From positions 1 to 12,634 of the forward strand of contig JABDFB010000067.1 of the NCBI GenBank assembly GCA_013286765.1: a DNA stretch of 12,634 bases. Direction: 5' to 3'. Below, in pieces: positions 1 to 6,842 of this stretch. The stretch's first letter is position 1. The number at the start of each line of letters is the position of its first letter. The notes under the pieces are model-generated. The model did no database searches. It saw only the letters and a program-made list of their open reading frames with translations, and had not been told where the DNA came from. The position numbers were made by a program, and so were the translations under genes. Origin of the DNA: Deltaproteobacteria bacterium. GTDB taxonomy: Bacteria; Bdellovibrionota; UBA1018.

Positions 1-1045
1 GTCGGGAGTGTCGTACCATCATGTTTCGGGTAAACTTGCCTGAACAGACCCGTATAAACGCCACACGGTCTCTATGAGCTGGGTCCATATTCGCTTGAAT
101 CTTGAAAACAAATCCTGAGAACTTAGAATTTGTGGGTTCAATCAAACCATTATTGCTTTTCCTGGGCGCCGGAGTGGGGGCGAATTCGATAAATCGTTCC
201 AAGAACCGTTGCACACCGAAATTATTCATCGCGCTACCGAAAAAGATGGGCGTTAACTCGCCGGTGAGAACCTTCGCGTGGTCGAATGGATCTCCGGCGT
301 GTTCGAGCAATTCCAGGTTCATCTTGAGATCCTGGTGCAGGGCCTGGGCTTCGTCTTCGTCGTTATTGGGTCCGCCCATAATGTCTAGTAGAGCAGGATC
401 GTCGAGGCCCGCGACTTTCTTGGGTGCAAGACGGCCTTTGACGTTCGCTTCCCCTTCTGTTTGGAAAGCCAAGACTTCGTGGGCTAAGCGATCATAAACA
501 CCACGAAACCGATCTCCCATTCCAATCGGCCAACTCATCGGGCAAGATCGAATTCCTAGAATTTTTTCAAGTTCATCAATCAAATCCAGAGGTTCACGAC
601 CTGGGCGGTCGAGTTTGTTAATAAAAGTAAAAATCGGAATTCCCCGCATGCGACAGACTTCAAAGAGTTTGCGGGTTTGCGACTCAACGCCCTTAGCGGC
701 GTCTATGAGCATGACGGCTGAATCCGCAGCCGTGAGGGTACGGTAGGTGTCTTCTGAGAAGTCTTTGTGACCTGGGGTATCCAATAAATTGATTTGAACC
801 CCCTGATACTCGAATTGCAGAACGCTCGAACTAACGGAAATGCCTCGCTGTTTTTCGATTTCCATCCAGTCGGAAGTCGTATGACGCTGGTTCGCCTTTG
901 CCCGAACAGCACCGGCCAAGTGAATGGCCCCGCCGTAGAGCAGGAGTTTTTCGGTCAGTGTGGTTTTCCCGGCGTCAGGGTGGGAAATAATGGCAAAGGT
1001 ACGGCGCCGAGCGACCTCTTTTGGAAGTTGGGACTGTAATAACAT
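1..1045 (-). CDS. prfC: Peptide chain release factor 3 (RF3), 5' part; cut by the window edge
   Basis: RF3 is a translational GTPase that recycles RF1/RF2 from the ribosome after termination. The visible 348 codons, read from the ATG at 1045, contain the G1 loop SHPDAGKTT (residues 21-29), the G3 motif DTPGH (89-93) and the G4 motif NKLD (143-146). Near the window edge is the RF3-typical stretch [17 protein letters not shown], which begins domain II. RF3 proteins are about 530 residues, so roughly a third, the C-terminal end, lies outside the window. The frame is open throughout with no frameshift. The [19 protein letters not shown] switch I region separates RF3 from EF-G and LepA. No strong Shine-Dalgarno sequence precedes the ATG. 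The gene diverges from rnd with about 50 bases between them. Confidence 0.97.
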   Translation of the reverse strand, partial: MLLQSQLPKEVARRRTFAIISHPDAGKTTLTEKLLLYGGAIHLAGAVRAKANQRHTTSDWMEIEKQRGISVSSSVLQFEYQGVQINLLDTPGHKDFSEDTYRTLTAADSAVMLIDAAKGVESQTRKLFEVCRMRGIPIFTFINKLDRPGREPLDLIDELEKILGIRSCPMSWPIGMGDRFRGVYDRLAHEVLAFQTEGEANVKGRLAPKKVAGLDDPALLDIMGGPNNDEDEAQALHQDLKMNLELLEHAGDPFDHAKVLTGELTPIFFGSAMNNFGVQRFLERFIEFAPTPAPRKSNNGLIEPTNSKFSGFVFKIQANMDPAHRDRVAFIRVCSGKFTRNMMVRHSR

Positions 1046-1083
1046 GGAAGGCTGAATTTGCCCTAAAATGAAGAGTTTGTTAA

Positions 1084-1119
1084 GTGTCTTTTTATAATGC
1101 AAAAAAGTGATCGAAACAA
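1084..1119 (-). promoter_or_regulatory. Putative sigma70-type promoter for prfC
   Basis: On the minus strand a TTGTTT element (1119-1114) is followed after 17 bases by TATAAA (1096-1091). This predicts a transcript start near 1084 and a leader of about 40 bases before the prfC ATG at 1045. The -35 element lies inside the first codons of the divergent rnd gene. The assignment rests only on consensus matching and spacing. Confidence 0.35.
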
Positions 1120-2344
1120 AGGCTTACTGACAACGGCCGAGGAAATTACCGATCTCAGCCGCAAACTCGAACCGGAGAAGGTGATAAGCTTTGATACCGA
1201 ATTTATCCGGGAGTCGACTTTCTATCCGATTGTCGAGATTATTCAAGTAGCGACGGAGACGGAGTCTTGGCTGGTAGATGCGCAAGCCTTCAAAAAGAGG
1301 GCTAAATCCGCTACAAACTCTCCTCCTAACTCGCCAAGTTCTTACGATCCAGGCCTGCAGCCCCTTCTAGATATTTTTACTAATCCTCAGATTCTCAAAA
1401 TAGTCCATGCGGCTCAAGGCGACCAAGAATGCCTCTACACCAGTTTTGGTGTAGTCGCTTCGCCAACTCTGGATACGGCCGTGGCTGCCTCGCTCTGCGG
1501 GTATGGAGATGGAATTGGTTTAGCCCGATTGCTCCAGATTGTCCTCAATGTTGCTGTGAAAAAAGGACATGCCCGGACAAATTGGTCTGTCAGGCCTCTC
1601 CCGGAGCATCTTTTGAACTATGCCCATGAAGATGTAAAATACCTCGTTTTATTGGGAAAGAAGCTCCTAGATCAGTTGGATACGCTCAAACGAAAACCAT
1701 GGGCCCTAGAGCTCTCCGCAAAGTATGAAGACAAGAGCCTCTATGAAATCGATGTCGAAAAAATGGCTCACAAGCTCGCACGAGGCAGAAGGTTGGACCC
1801 GAAGGCTTATGCGACTTTATTTGCACTTGTGAAGTGGCGTGAGGAGAGAATCAAGAAGCTCAATCTTCCGCGGCGGTGGGTGGCAGACGACAACGTTTTA
1901 CTGGATTTGGCGCAGGTCAAACCCAAAGACATGCCTCATCTCAGTAGTTTTCGAGGACTCAATAAGGGAGAGTTAAAAGCTAGCGGTGAACTCATTCTTG
2001 AAATTATTGCGCGTGCAACAGAAGAAGTGGAGCCGCATTTCGCCAGACCGGAAAAAGCGTTAGTCCCTACACAGAGTGAAGCTCAGGTTTTAGATTTGTT
2101 GAAGTGTTTCGTGAATATTCTGGCGGATGCACACCATGTTGCCCCGAAACACCTCATGACTTCCAATCAGCTCTTACCGCTCCTCCGAAACAAAGTGGAA
2201 AACGAGGCCGACCTCCGAAGCCTGGGGATTTTAAGCGAAGAAGCAAATAGGCTGATTGGCAAGGAACTTCTTGAGTTTGTGCAAGGCAAGAAGGCCCTAT
2301 GGATTAAAAAGAATCGGATCGAAGTTCGTGATCTTGATTCTTAG
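1097..2344 (+). CDS. rnd: Ribonuclease D (DEDDy 3'-5' exoribonuclease)
   Basis: RNase D trims the 3' ends of tRNA precursors and other small RNAs in the cytoplasm. The 415-residue product carries the three exonuclease motifs: FDTEF (Asp33, Glu35), [10 protein letters not shown] (Asp109), and YAHED (Tyr175, Asp179), whose Tyr marks the DEDDy class. After the nuclease domain (about 10-205) comes an HRDC domain (about 230-310, with [16 protein letters not shown]) and a second helical HRDC-like part. Length is slightly above the E. coli enzyme (about 375), partly from a Ser/Pro/Asn-rich insertion at about 65-87, between motifs I and II. The ATG start has no clear Shine-Dalgarno sequence and overlaps the stop of a 9-codon reading frame (TAATG). 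The gene converges on the protease gene, with 8 bases between the two stops. Confidence 0.93.
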   Translation: MQKSDRNKGLLTTAEEITDLSRKLEPEKVISFDTEFIRESTFYPIVEIIQVATETESWLVDAQAFKKRAKSATNSPPNSPSSYDPGLQPLLDIFTNPQILKIVHAAQGDQECLYTSFGVVASPTLDTAVAASLCGYGDGIGLARLLQIVLNVAVKKGHARTNWSVRPLPEHLLNYAHEDVKYLVLLGKKLLDQLDTLKRKPWALELSAKYEDKSLYEIDVEKMAHKLARGRRLDPKAYATLFALVKWREERIKKLNLPRRWVADDNVLLDLAQVKPKDMPHLSSFRGLNKGELKASGELILEIIARATEEVEPHFARPEKALVPTQSEAQVLDLLKCFVNILADAHHVAPKHLMTSNQLLPLLRNKVENEADLRSLGILSEEANRLIGKELLEFVQGKKALWIKKNRIEVRDLDS

Positions 2345-2352
2345 CAACGGTG

Positions 2353-3768
2353 TTAGGCCGACGGTTTTAGCGGGACAAAGAGTTTTTCGTTCATACCCCT
2401 TTGAATATAAAGGACTGAAAGACTTGAACTCTTGATTCCGGGTTCAGCCCTACGAAAATCTTTCTCATTCTTAATTTCCGTATTGTTAACTTTGAGAATC
2501 ACATCCCCCCGGCCTAGTCCCGCTTCGAAGGCAGGGCTGCCTATCTGAACGTCGACAATTACGGCGCCAGATTTAATCGGCAAGCGAAAAACCCGGGCTA
2601 GTTCTTCGGGGAGATCCTGCACCACCATTCCAAGCGGCTTACGAATTTGACTTATCTGATTGGCCTGATTCGAATGCTTAGAAGCTACTCGACCAGCTCT
2701 TTGAAGGCCCCTTGCGATATTAGGTTGTTCGGTAATTCTGATTGAGACCGTTTGAACGACTCCCCGCCTTCTAATTCTCAATGCGACTCTACTATTAATT
2801 GCTGTCTTTGCGACTAAAGATTTCAGTTCTTTAGCCGTAGTTATATTATGGTCACCGAACTGGGTAACAATATCCCCGACTTGCAGGATGTGTGATCCCG
2901 GACTATTTTTCGTAGTTTCCGTCACTAGTGCTCCGCCCGAAGAAGGCGCTTTAAAATAATCGGCCAAGTCTAAATCCATGTCTTGCGCATAGACACCAAT
3001 CCATCCGCGGATGACTCGACCATATTTAATCAAATCTTCGGTAACTTGTTTGGCAATCTTTGAAGGAATTGCAAATCCGATTCCGACAAAGCCGCCATTT
3101 TCGGAGAATATTGCTGTATTGATCCCGATCATTTCCCCTTTTGAATTCAGGAGTGGACCTCCAGAGTTCCCAGGATTGATGGCCGCATCAGTTTGGATAA
3201 AGTCCTCAATATCCAACATTCCTAGTTGTCCTCTGCCAACCGCACTAACAATCCCGGATGTGATCGTGTGGTTCAGTCCAAAAGGATTTCCAATCGCCAT
3301 TGTCCAATCACCCACCTGAATTTGGTCTGAATCGCCAAAGCTCAGTGTGGGTAGCGGTTTTTCCGAGTTAACCTTAATAATGGCAAGATCCGTTTTGGGG
3401 TCAGAAGCTAAAACCGTCGCTATCGTCTTTGCTTTTTCGTCGAAATTGACAGTAACCTTTCTCGCGTCTTGAACCAGATGATGATTGGTCAAAATAATCC
3501 CGTCCGAACGGATAATAATTCCCGAACCCAGCCCAACTGAGGGCGACCTTTCCGAATTTTCCGGCAACTCGAGCAATAATGGTTCGTAAGATTCTTTGAC
3601 GGAAGTGATGCTCACTACTGTCGGTGTCGCTTTTTTTGCTATTTGGTTAATCGCACGAGACGACTGAATTAAGGTGCTCTGGTCTAGCTCGCCTCCTGAT
3701 AGAATAGGGTTGAAGTAGAAGCTCAACGCTAGAAGGTAAACTAGTACCATAGTGTGCAAAGAGTGCAC
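2353..3768 (-). CDS. htrA: HtrA/DegP-type periplasmic serine protease with two PDZ domains
   Basis: Do-type proteases degrade or chaperone misfolded envelope proteins. From the GTG start the product has 471 residues: a hydrophobic N-terminal segment (about 7-24), a trypsin-like domain and two PDZ domains (about 255-345 and 377-465). The catalytic triad is complete: His97 in TNHHLV, Asp127 in DPKTDLAIIKV and Ser202 in the hallmark GNSGGPL. The N-terminal segment suits export, but no clean AXA cleavage site is visible, so it may stay as a membrane anchor. An ATG at 3750 (residue 7) is an equally possible start; neither start has a good Shine-Dalgarno sequence. DegP, DegQ and MucD-like members cannot be told apart from this sequence alone. 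The gene diverges from cyaY across 113 bases. Confidence 0.94.
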   Translation of the reverse strand: MHSLHTMVLVYLLALSFYFNPILSGGELDQSTLIQSSRAINQIAKKATPTVVSITSVKESYEPLLLELPENSERSPSVGLGSGIIIRSDGIILTNHHLVQDARKVTVNFDEKAKTIATVLASDPKTDLAIIKVNSEKPLPTLSFGDSDQIQVGDWTMAIGNPFGLNHTITSGIVSAVGRGQLGMLDIEDFIQTDAAINPGNSGGPLLNSKGEMIGINTAIFSENGGFVGIGFAIPSKIAKQVTEDLIKYGRVIRGWIGVYAQDMDLDLADYFKAPSSGGALVTETTKNSPGSHILQVGDIVTQFGDHNITTAKELKSLVAKTAINSRVALRIRRRGVVQTVSIRITEQPNIARGLQRAGRVASKHSNQANQISQIRKPLGMVVQDLPEELARVFRLPIKSGAVIVDVQIGSPAFEAGLGRGDVILKVNNTEIKNEKDFRRAEPGIKSSSLSVLYIQRGMNEKLFVPLKPSA

Positions 3769-3849
3769 TCGTAATGCCAGTGTCTAACTGCCCGCCCCAA
3801 GAGACGTTCATCCGTTGCTTCTGCTCTGTCGGTATTCCATTTTGTAGGT

Positions 3850-3855
3850 TATAAT
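3850..3855 (+). promoter_or_regulatory. -10 element of the likely cyaY-glutaredoxin promoter
   Basis: A perfect TATAAT lies 26 bases before the cyaY ATG, placing a transcript start near 3862 and leaving a short leader that holds the ribosome-binding site. No convincing -35 hexamer sits at 16-18 bases upstream, so the promoter may be weak or need an activator. Confidence 0.45.
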
Positions 3856-3869
3856 GCCGTTTTTTGATC

Positions 3870-3875
3870 GGAGGA
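3870..3875 (+). promoter_or_regulatory. Ribosome-binding site deciding the cyaY start
   Basis: GGAGGA lies 6 bases before the ATG at 3882. This favours that ATG over an in-frame TTG at 3864, which lies upstream of the site and would add six residues with no family support. Confidence 0.75.
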
Positions 3876-3881
3876 TACTTG

Positions 3882-4208
3882 ATGGAGGCGGAATATCGAA
3901 AAAGAATCCAGGAGACTTATGACCAGATCCAGTCGGCTCTTGGAGATGTAGACCCGGATCTTGCTGAGTGCGAACAATCGATGGGCTCAATGACAATCAC
4001 TTTCGGTAATCGAACTAAGTGTATTTTGAGTGCACAGCCGTCAGTTAAGCAATTGTGGGTGGCTCTGGCGGCTCGAGGAACAGCCTATCATTTTAATTAT
4101 CATAATGAGTCCGGTAAGTGGATCGATGATAAGGGTCGAGGACTGGACCTTATGGGCATTATTAAACAACATATTAAAGAAGTGACAGGGTTAGAGATCG
4201 AGCTATGA
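3882..4208 (+). CDS. cyaY: Frataxin-like iron-binding protein CyaY
   Basis: CyaY is the bacterial frataxin. It binds iron on an acidic surface and modulates the IscS cysteine desulfurase during iron-sulfur cluster assembly in the cytoplasm. The 108-residue product has the family's size and layout: an acidic first helix (Glu2, Glu4, Glu11, Asp14, then Asp22, Asp24, Asp26, Glu29, Glu31), a beta-sheet with TITF, the QLWVA strand (Trp59), YHF (69-71) and the KWIDD strand (Trp80), then a C-terminal helix. The ATG at 3882 is chosen for its strong Shine-Dalgarno sequence. The stop overlaps the glutaredoxin start by 4 bases (ATGA), which suggests translational coupling. Similarity to E. coli CyaY is moderate, but the pattern of conserved aromatic and acidic residues is clear. 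Confidence 0.88.
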   Translation: MEAEYRKRIQETYDQIQSALGDVDPDLAECEQSMGSMTITFGNRTKCILSAQPSVKQLWVALAARGTAYHFNYHNESGKWIDDKGRGLDLMGIIKQHIKEVTGLEIEL

Positions 4209-4456
4209 AAAATGTGGTGGTCTATACGATGAAAAACTGTCCCTATTGTGTCGCTGCAAAACAGCTTCTGACTCGCCGGGGAATAAAATTTGAAGAGATC
4301 CTGGTGCGCGAGGACGACGATGCAAAATGGGAGGAGCTGTATAAGATTTCTGGAATGAAAACCATGCCTCAGATTTTCCAGGGAAAAGATCTGGTCGGTG
4401 GGTATACAGAATTGACCGAACTGGATAGCCAGGATGAACTTAAATCCCTAAAGTAA
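4205..4456 (+). CDS. grxC: Class I (dithiol) glutaredoxin, Grx3/GrxC-like
   Basis: Glutaredoxins reduce disulfides and glutathionylated proteins using glutathione. The 83-residue product has the dithiol active site CPYC (Cys12-Cys15) after the first strand VVVYT, the cis-proline motif TMPQIF (Pro55) and the glutathione-binding GG pair (Gly65-Gly66) before the last helix. Size and motifs match E. coli Grx3. Monothiol CGFS glutaredoxins, which usually handle iron-sulfur clusters, are excluded by the second active-site Cys. The start overlaps the cyaY stop and has no strong ribosome-binding site of its own, so expression probably depends on cyaY translation. The stop is 3 bases from the convergent gene's stop. 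Confidence 0.94.
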   Translation: MKNVVVYTMKNCPYCVAAKQLLTRRGIKFEEILVREDDDAKWEELYKISGMKTMPQIFQGKDLVGGYTELTELDSQDELKSLK

Positions 4457-4459
4457 TTC

Positions 4460-5029
4460 CTAATTTGCGGGGGTATAAGGTAGGGACGGCAACGGATCTG
4501 ACCGATTAATGGGGGTAGTGGATCGTCCAAATCGGAAACCGATTAAAAAAAACACTTGATCTTGTTGGACCCCTACCTTTGGCGAGCTAAGACTGAATTG
4601 ATAACCACACTCTACGGCGAACGAGATTTCTTTTTGCTGCCCCATTGGCCAGTCATAGCCGAGGGTTACTCTGGCTCCATAGTCGGAGCTATCAACGCTT
4701 GGCATTGGATTAATTAGATACTTGAAATAACCACCGAAAGAAGCCGTAAGGCCAGTTGACCACCAGTACCTCAGTGCGAGCGGTACGTTTAGATATTGGA
4801 GGTTGGAACCGTTGAGTACTTGCCCCTGGTAGAGGACGCCCGTTTCGAATCCCAAAGTCTTTCCCCGAAACTCGAAGGTCAATCCTCCACCGCCCCCTGG
4901 GCCACCCGTATTTCCCGACGAGCGGGGCATATTGTAAGAGCCTAGCCCCCACAGACCTGAAATCAGATCAGCACTAGCTGTAACGGGAATAAGTAGCAGC
5001 AGAGTAAGTACATAACGGAGGAAGCGCAT
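4460..5029 (-). CDS. Small exported beta-rich protein, probable outer-membrane barrel; function unknown
   Basis: The 189-residue product begins with a clear Sec signal peptide: basic MRFLR, a Leu-rich core, and a likely cleavage site after TASA (residue 20). The mature part has a Gly-rich patch (about 38-49). It then shows alternating polar and hydrophobic strands rich in Gly, Tyr, Phe and Trp (about 50-168), the pattern of small outer-membrane beta-barrels of the OmpX/OprF-like or OMP_b-brl type. The last strand (VFFLIGFRFG, 159-168) is followed by a Pro/Ser-rich tail, so the protein does not end with the usual terminal aromatic residue. No enzymatic motif is visible and I cannot name a specific family. 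It converges on the glutaredoxin gene, and 121 AT-rich bases separate its start from the rhomboid-like gene upstream, so it probably has its own promoter. Confidence 0.72.
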   Translation of the reverse strand: MRFLRYVLTLLLLIPVTASADLISGLWGLGSYNMPRSSGNTGGPGGGGGLTFEFRGKTLGFETGVLYQGQVLNGSNLQYLNVPLALRYWWSTGLTASFGGYFKYLINPMPSVDSSDYGARVTLGYDWPMGQQKEISFAVECGYQFSLSSPKVGVQQDQVFFLIGFRFGRSTTPINRSDPLPSLPYTPAN

Positions 5030-5109
5030 TCTATTTAATATTAAATTTATTTAGTTTATGCAGCAACTTAATAATTATATTGATATTTTAGGCGCGAACT
5101 ATAGCTGAC

Positions 5110-5125
5110 TATTTTACTTAAAATA
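5110..5125. repeat. AT-rich inverted repeat in the intergenic region
   Basis: TATTTTA and TAAAATA form an inverted repeat with 2 bases between the arms. It sits in the 121-base gap between the rhomboid-like gene and the small barrel gene. A minus-strand TATAAT (5079-5074) lies downstream toward the barrel gene, so the repeat could be an operator for that gene. It lacks the GC stem and U-tract of an intrinsic terminator. At this AT content such repeats also occur by chance. Confidence 0.3.
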
Positions 5126-5150
5126 GGTGACCCTAAAAAATGAGCAGAAG

Positions 5151-5810
5151 CTAACGCCTCAGCTGTTTTTTGAAGTTCTCACGACGGATCCATTGTCGGA
5201 TTCGGTTGACTAGCACCGGGCCAAAGAAGAGGCAGTAATTCGAATAAATGGCCAATAAATAAAATCTTCCGTCCCAGCTGGATTGAAACAGCCGGACAAA
5301 TAAGAAGGTGAGGGTAAGCCATCCTAACCATCTCATTTTCACAGGGATGATAAAAAAGAGTCGAACTTCAAATTCCGGGAAGAGTGCTGCCGCAGCCAAA
5401 AAAAGGGTTGACTGCAAATCTGTCACCTCAAGTACGGGTAGATCCAGTGCGAATGAAACGGCAATAGTTAGAACTATCGAGACAAGAACGTAGAATGTCG
5501 TTTTAAATGCTCCCCACTCGCGCTCAATCGTATCAAGAATAAAGTAGAGGAACCAGAGACCAAAAATAACCCAAAAAGGATTTAACGTGAGTGGAAGAGA
5601 TAAGAAAGTGATAAGCCGCCAATACTCGCCCTGAAGAACCTGCCCTGGGTATAGCGCCAGCCGATCTAACCAAATGGGGTCGGTGGTAACTAACAAAAAG
5701 CCCAGGACTTGAAGTGTCACCAGGATAATGGCTAAGTTTGGAATAGCGAGCCATCGGAGATAACGCTCCAGAAAGCCGAGCCATTTTGGAGATTCTAGAT
5801 TTGACGCCAT
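5151..5810 (-). CDS. Rhomboid-fold integral membrane protein, apparently catalytically inactive
   Basis: The 219-residue product has about six hydrophobic segments (roughly 21-43, 78-95, 103-122, 131-144, 158-175, 182-202). Rhomboid-fold features include the loop motif GEYWRLITF (Trp64-Arg65) after the first segment, LDTIEREWG near the end of the second, and the FFIIPVKMRWLGW stretch typical of derlin/rhomboid-like bacterial proteins. Active rhomboid proteases have a GxSG serine in the fourth segment and a His in the sixth. Here these regions read LFLAAAALF and AIYSNYCLFFGP, with neither residue. It is therefore best read as a pseudoprotease, possibly binding membrane proteins rather than cutting them. 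It follows the hydrolase gene by 33 bases. No strong ribosome-binding site is visible before the ATG at 5810. Confidence 0.75.
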   Translation of the reverse strand: MASNLESPKWLGFLERYLRWLAIPNLAIILVTLQVLGFLLVTTDPIWLDRLALYPGQVLQGEYWRLITFLSLPLTLNPFWVIFGLWFLYFILDTIEREWGAFKTTFYVLVSIVLTIAVSFALDLPVLEVTDLQSTLFLAAAALFPEFEVRLFFIIPVKMRWLGWLTLTFLFVRLFQSSWDGRFYLLAIYSNYCLFFGPVLVNRIRQWIRRENFKKQLRR

Positions 5811-5843
5811 TTTTATGGGGAGTATTCGAAATGCAAGTTTAAG

Positions 5844-6818
5844 TCAACTGTTTTGACTTTTGGAACGTCTTTTCAGTGCCACATGCGCAATTCCGTCCGC
5901 GTTTAATTTAAGATCGAGGCTAAGAATTTCCCAAACGATCGGATCAGAAGCTAATCCTGTTTTCTCGAGGGCATTCTGAAAATGACGCTTTAGCTTTTTC
6001 TCGCAAAATGCAGGCAAATTCGAGTCTGGCTCCGCGGATCGCATCGATTCCTCTAGAAGACGTTCGCTAAAATCCAAGTGTTCTAAGAGTTGCGCGGCTG
6101 CGTCAGGGAGATTTGTAATTTTTCCGAAGTGAGTAAGATAGGCTTTGTCTGCCCCGGTATCTAGAATTTTTTTTATTGAGATTCGAGCTTCGGCAGGATC
6201 AAAATCTGTCGGACTGGTGGAAGGAAAAATAAAAAGTCCTTTTGTTTGTAGAGCTGGATAGGCAAGTCCAAAGGAATCCCCTGTAAAAATTCCGTTGGAT
6301 CTTGATTCGTAGATACAAAAATGATGGTTAGCGTGACCTCGCGTATAAATAAAATTGAAGCTGTGGCTGCCAAACGGGAGGGTTTCACCATCTTGCATAA
6401 TTCGGACTCGGCTGGCATCAATTGCTTTTATTTCACCATAAAGTTCTTCGAAGGCCGCATCGCCGTAAACTTTGCGCGCACTTGTAACAAGTTTTGTTGG
6501 ATCAATGAGATGATTGGCCGCTCTCGGATGAGCTAGTATGGTTGCGTTTGGACAGTTCTTTATGAGAGCGTAGCTTCCCCCTGCATGGTCTAAATGGATA
6601 TGCGTCACAATCAGATAATCAATATTATCAGCTTTGATTCGATATTTGCTGAGGGCGTTCAGTAGAGTGGGGGTAGCTTTCGCAGTATTGTTTTCAACGA
6701 AAGTAGCGTGGTTATTGTCGACAACTAGGAAAGCGGCAGCAAAATTCGGTTTAATATAATGGCAGTCTATGGTGATGGGTTCCGATGTGGCAGGTTTAGT
6801 TGCTGATAAGTCGGACAT
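5844..6818 (-). CDS. Metallo-beta-lactamase-fold hydrolase (glyoxalase II-like ligand set)
   Basis: The 324-residue product has the complete set of two-metal ligands of this fold: THIHLDH (His73, His75, Asp77, His78), His162 in YTRGHANHH, Asp181 in FTGDSFG and His230 in LTHFG. The full set suggests an active metal-dependent hydrolase, but the substrate cannot be read from the motifs; family members cleave thioesters, lactones, phosphodiesters and other bonds. No signal peptide is seen, so it is probably cytoplasmic. The C-terminal part (about 240-324) is mainly helical and may shape the substrate pocket. It lies 24 bases after the hybrid kinase gene on the same strand and may be cotranscribed with it. 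If so, a thioesterase or acyl-hydrolase role toward products of the ligase in the same operon is conceivable but unproven. Confidence 0.88.
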   Translation of the reverse strand: MSDLSATKPATSEPITIDCHYIKPNFAAAFLVVDNNHATFVENNTAKATPTLLNALSKYRIKADNIDYLIVTHIHLDHAGGSYALIKNCPNATILAHPRAANHLIDPTKLVTSARKVYGDAAFEELYGEIKAIDASRVRIMQDGETLPFGSHSFNFIYTRGHANHHFCIYESRSNGIFTGDSFGLAYPALQTKGLFIFPSTSPTDFDPAEARISIKKILDTGADKAYLTHFGKITNLPDAAAQLLEHLDFSERLLEESMRSAEPDSNLPAFCEKKLKRHFQNALEKTGLASDPIVWEILSLDLKLNADGIAHVALKRRSKSQNS

Positions 6819-6842
6819 AGGTGAAGGAACTATACACTAGGA

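Noticed and set aside
102..1039. Open frames on the plus strand and a short one on the minus strand over prfC
   Set aside because: The minus-strand frame read from 1045 gives an unmistakable RF3 across the whole stretch; the other frames have no family features.
1093..1098. TATAAT on the plus strand as a promoter for rnd
   Set aside because: It would start the transcript near 1105, inside rnd, with no suitable downstream start before the catalytic DTE motif. The same bases fit better as the minus-strand TATAAA for prfC.
1289..1360. Ser/Pro/Asn-rich insertion in RNase D (about residues 65-87) as an extra domain
   Set aside because: It is short and low in complexity, lies between exonuclease motifs in a loop that varies in the family, and leaves all catalytic residues intact.
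3761..3770. Perfect palindrome GAGTGCACTC at the start of the protease gene
   Set aside because: It is only 10 bases, overlaps the GTG start, and has no partner repeat or recognisable operator match, so chance is likely.
5821..5847. TTGACT followed by AATACT upstream of the rhomboid-like gene
   Set aside because: The -35 match is good, but the spacing of 15 bases is short and the -10 is poor; it also overlaps the hydrolase stop.
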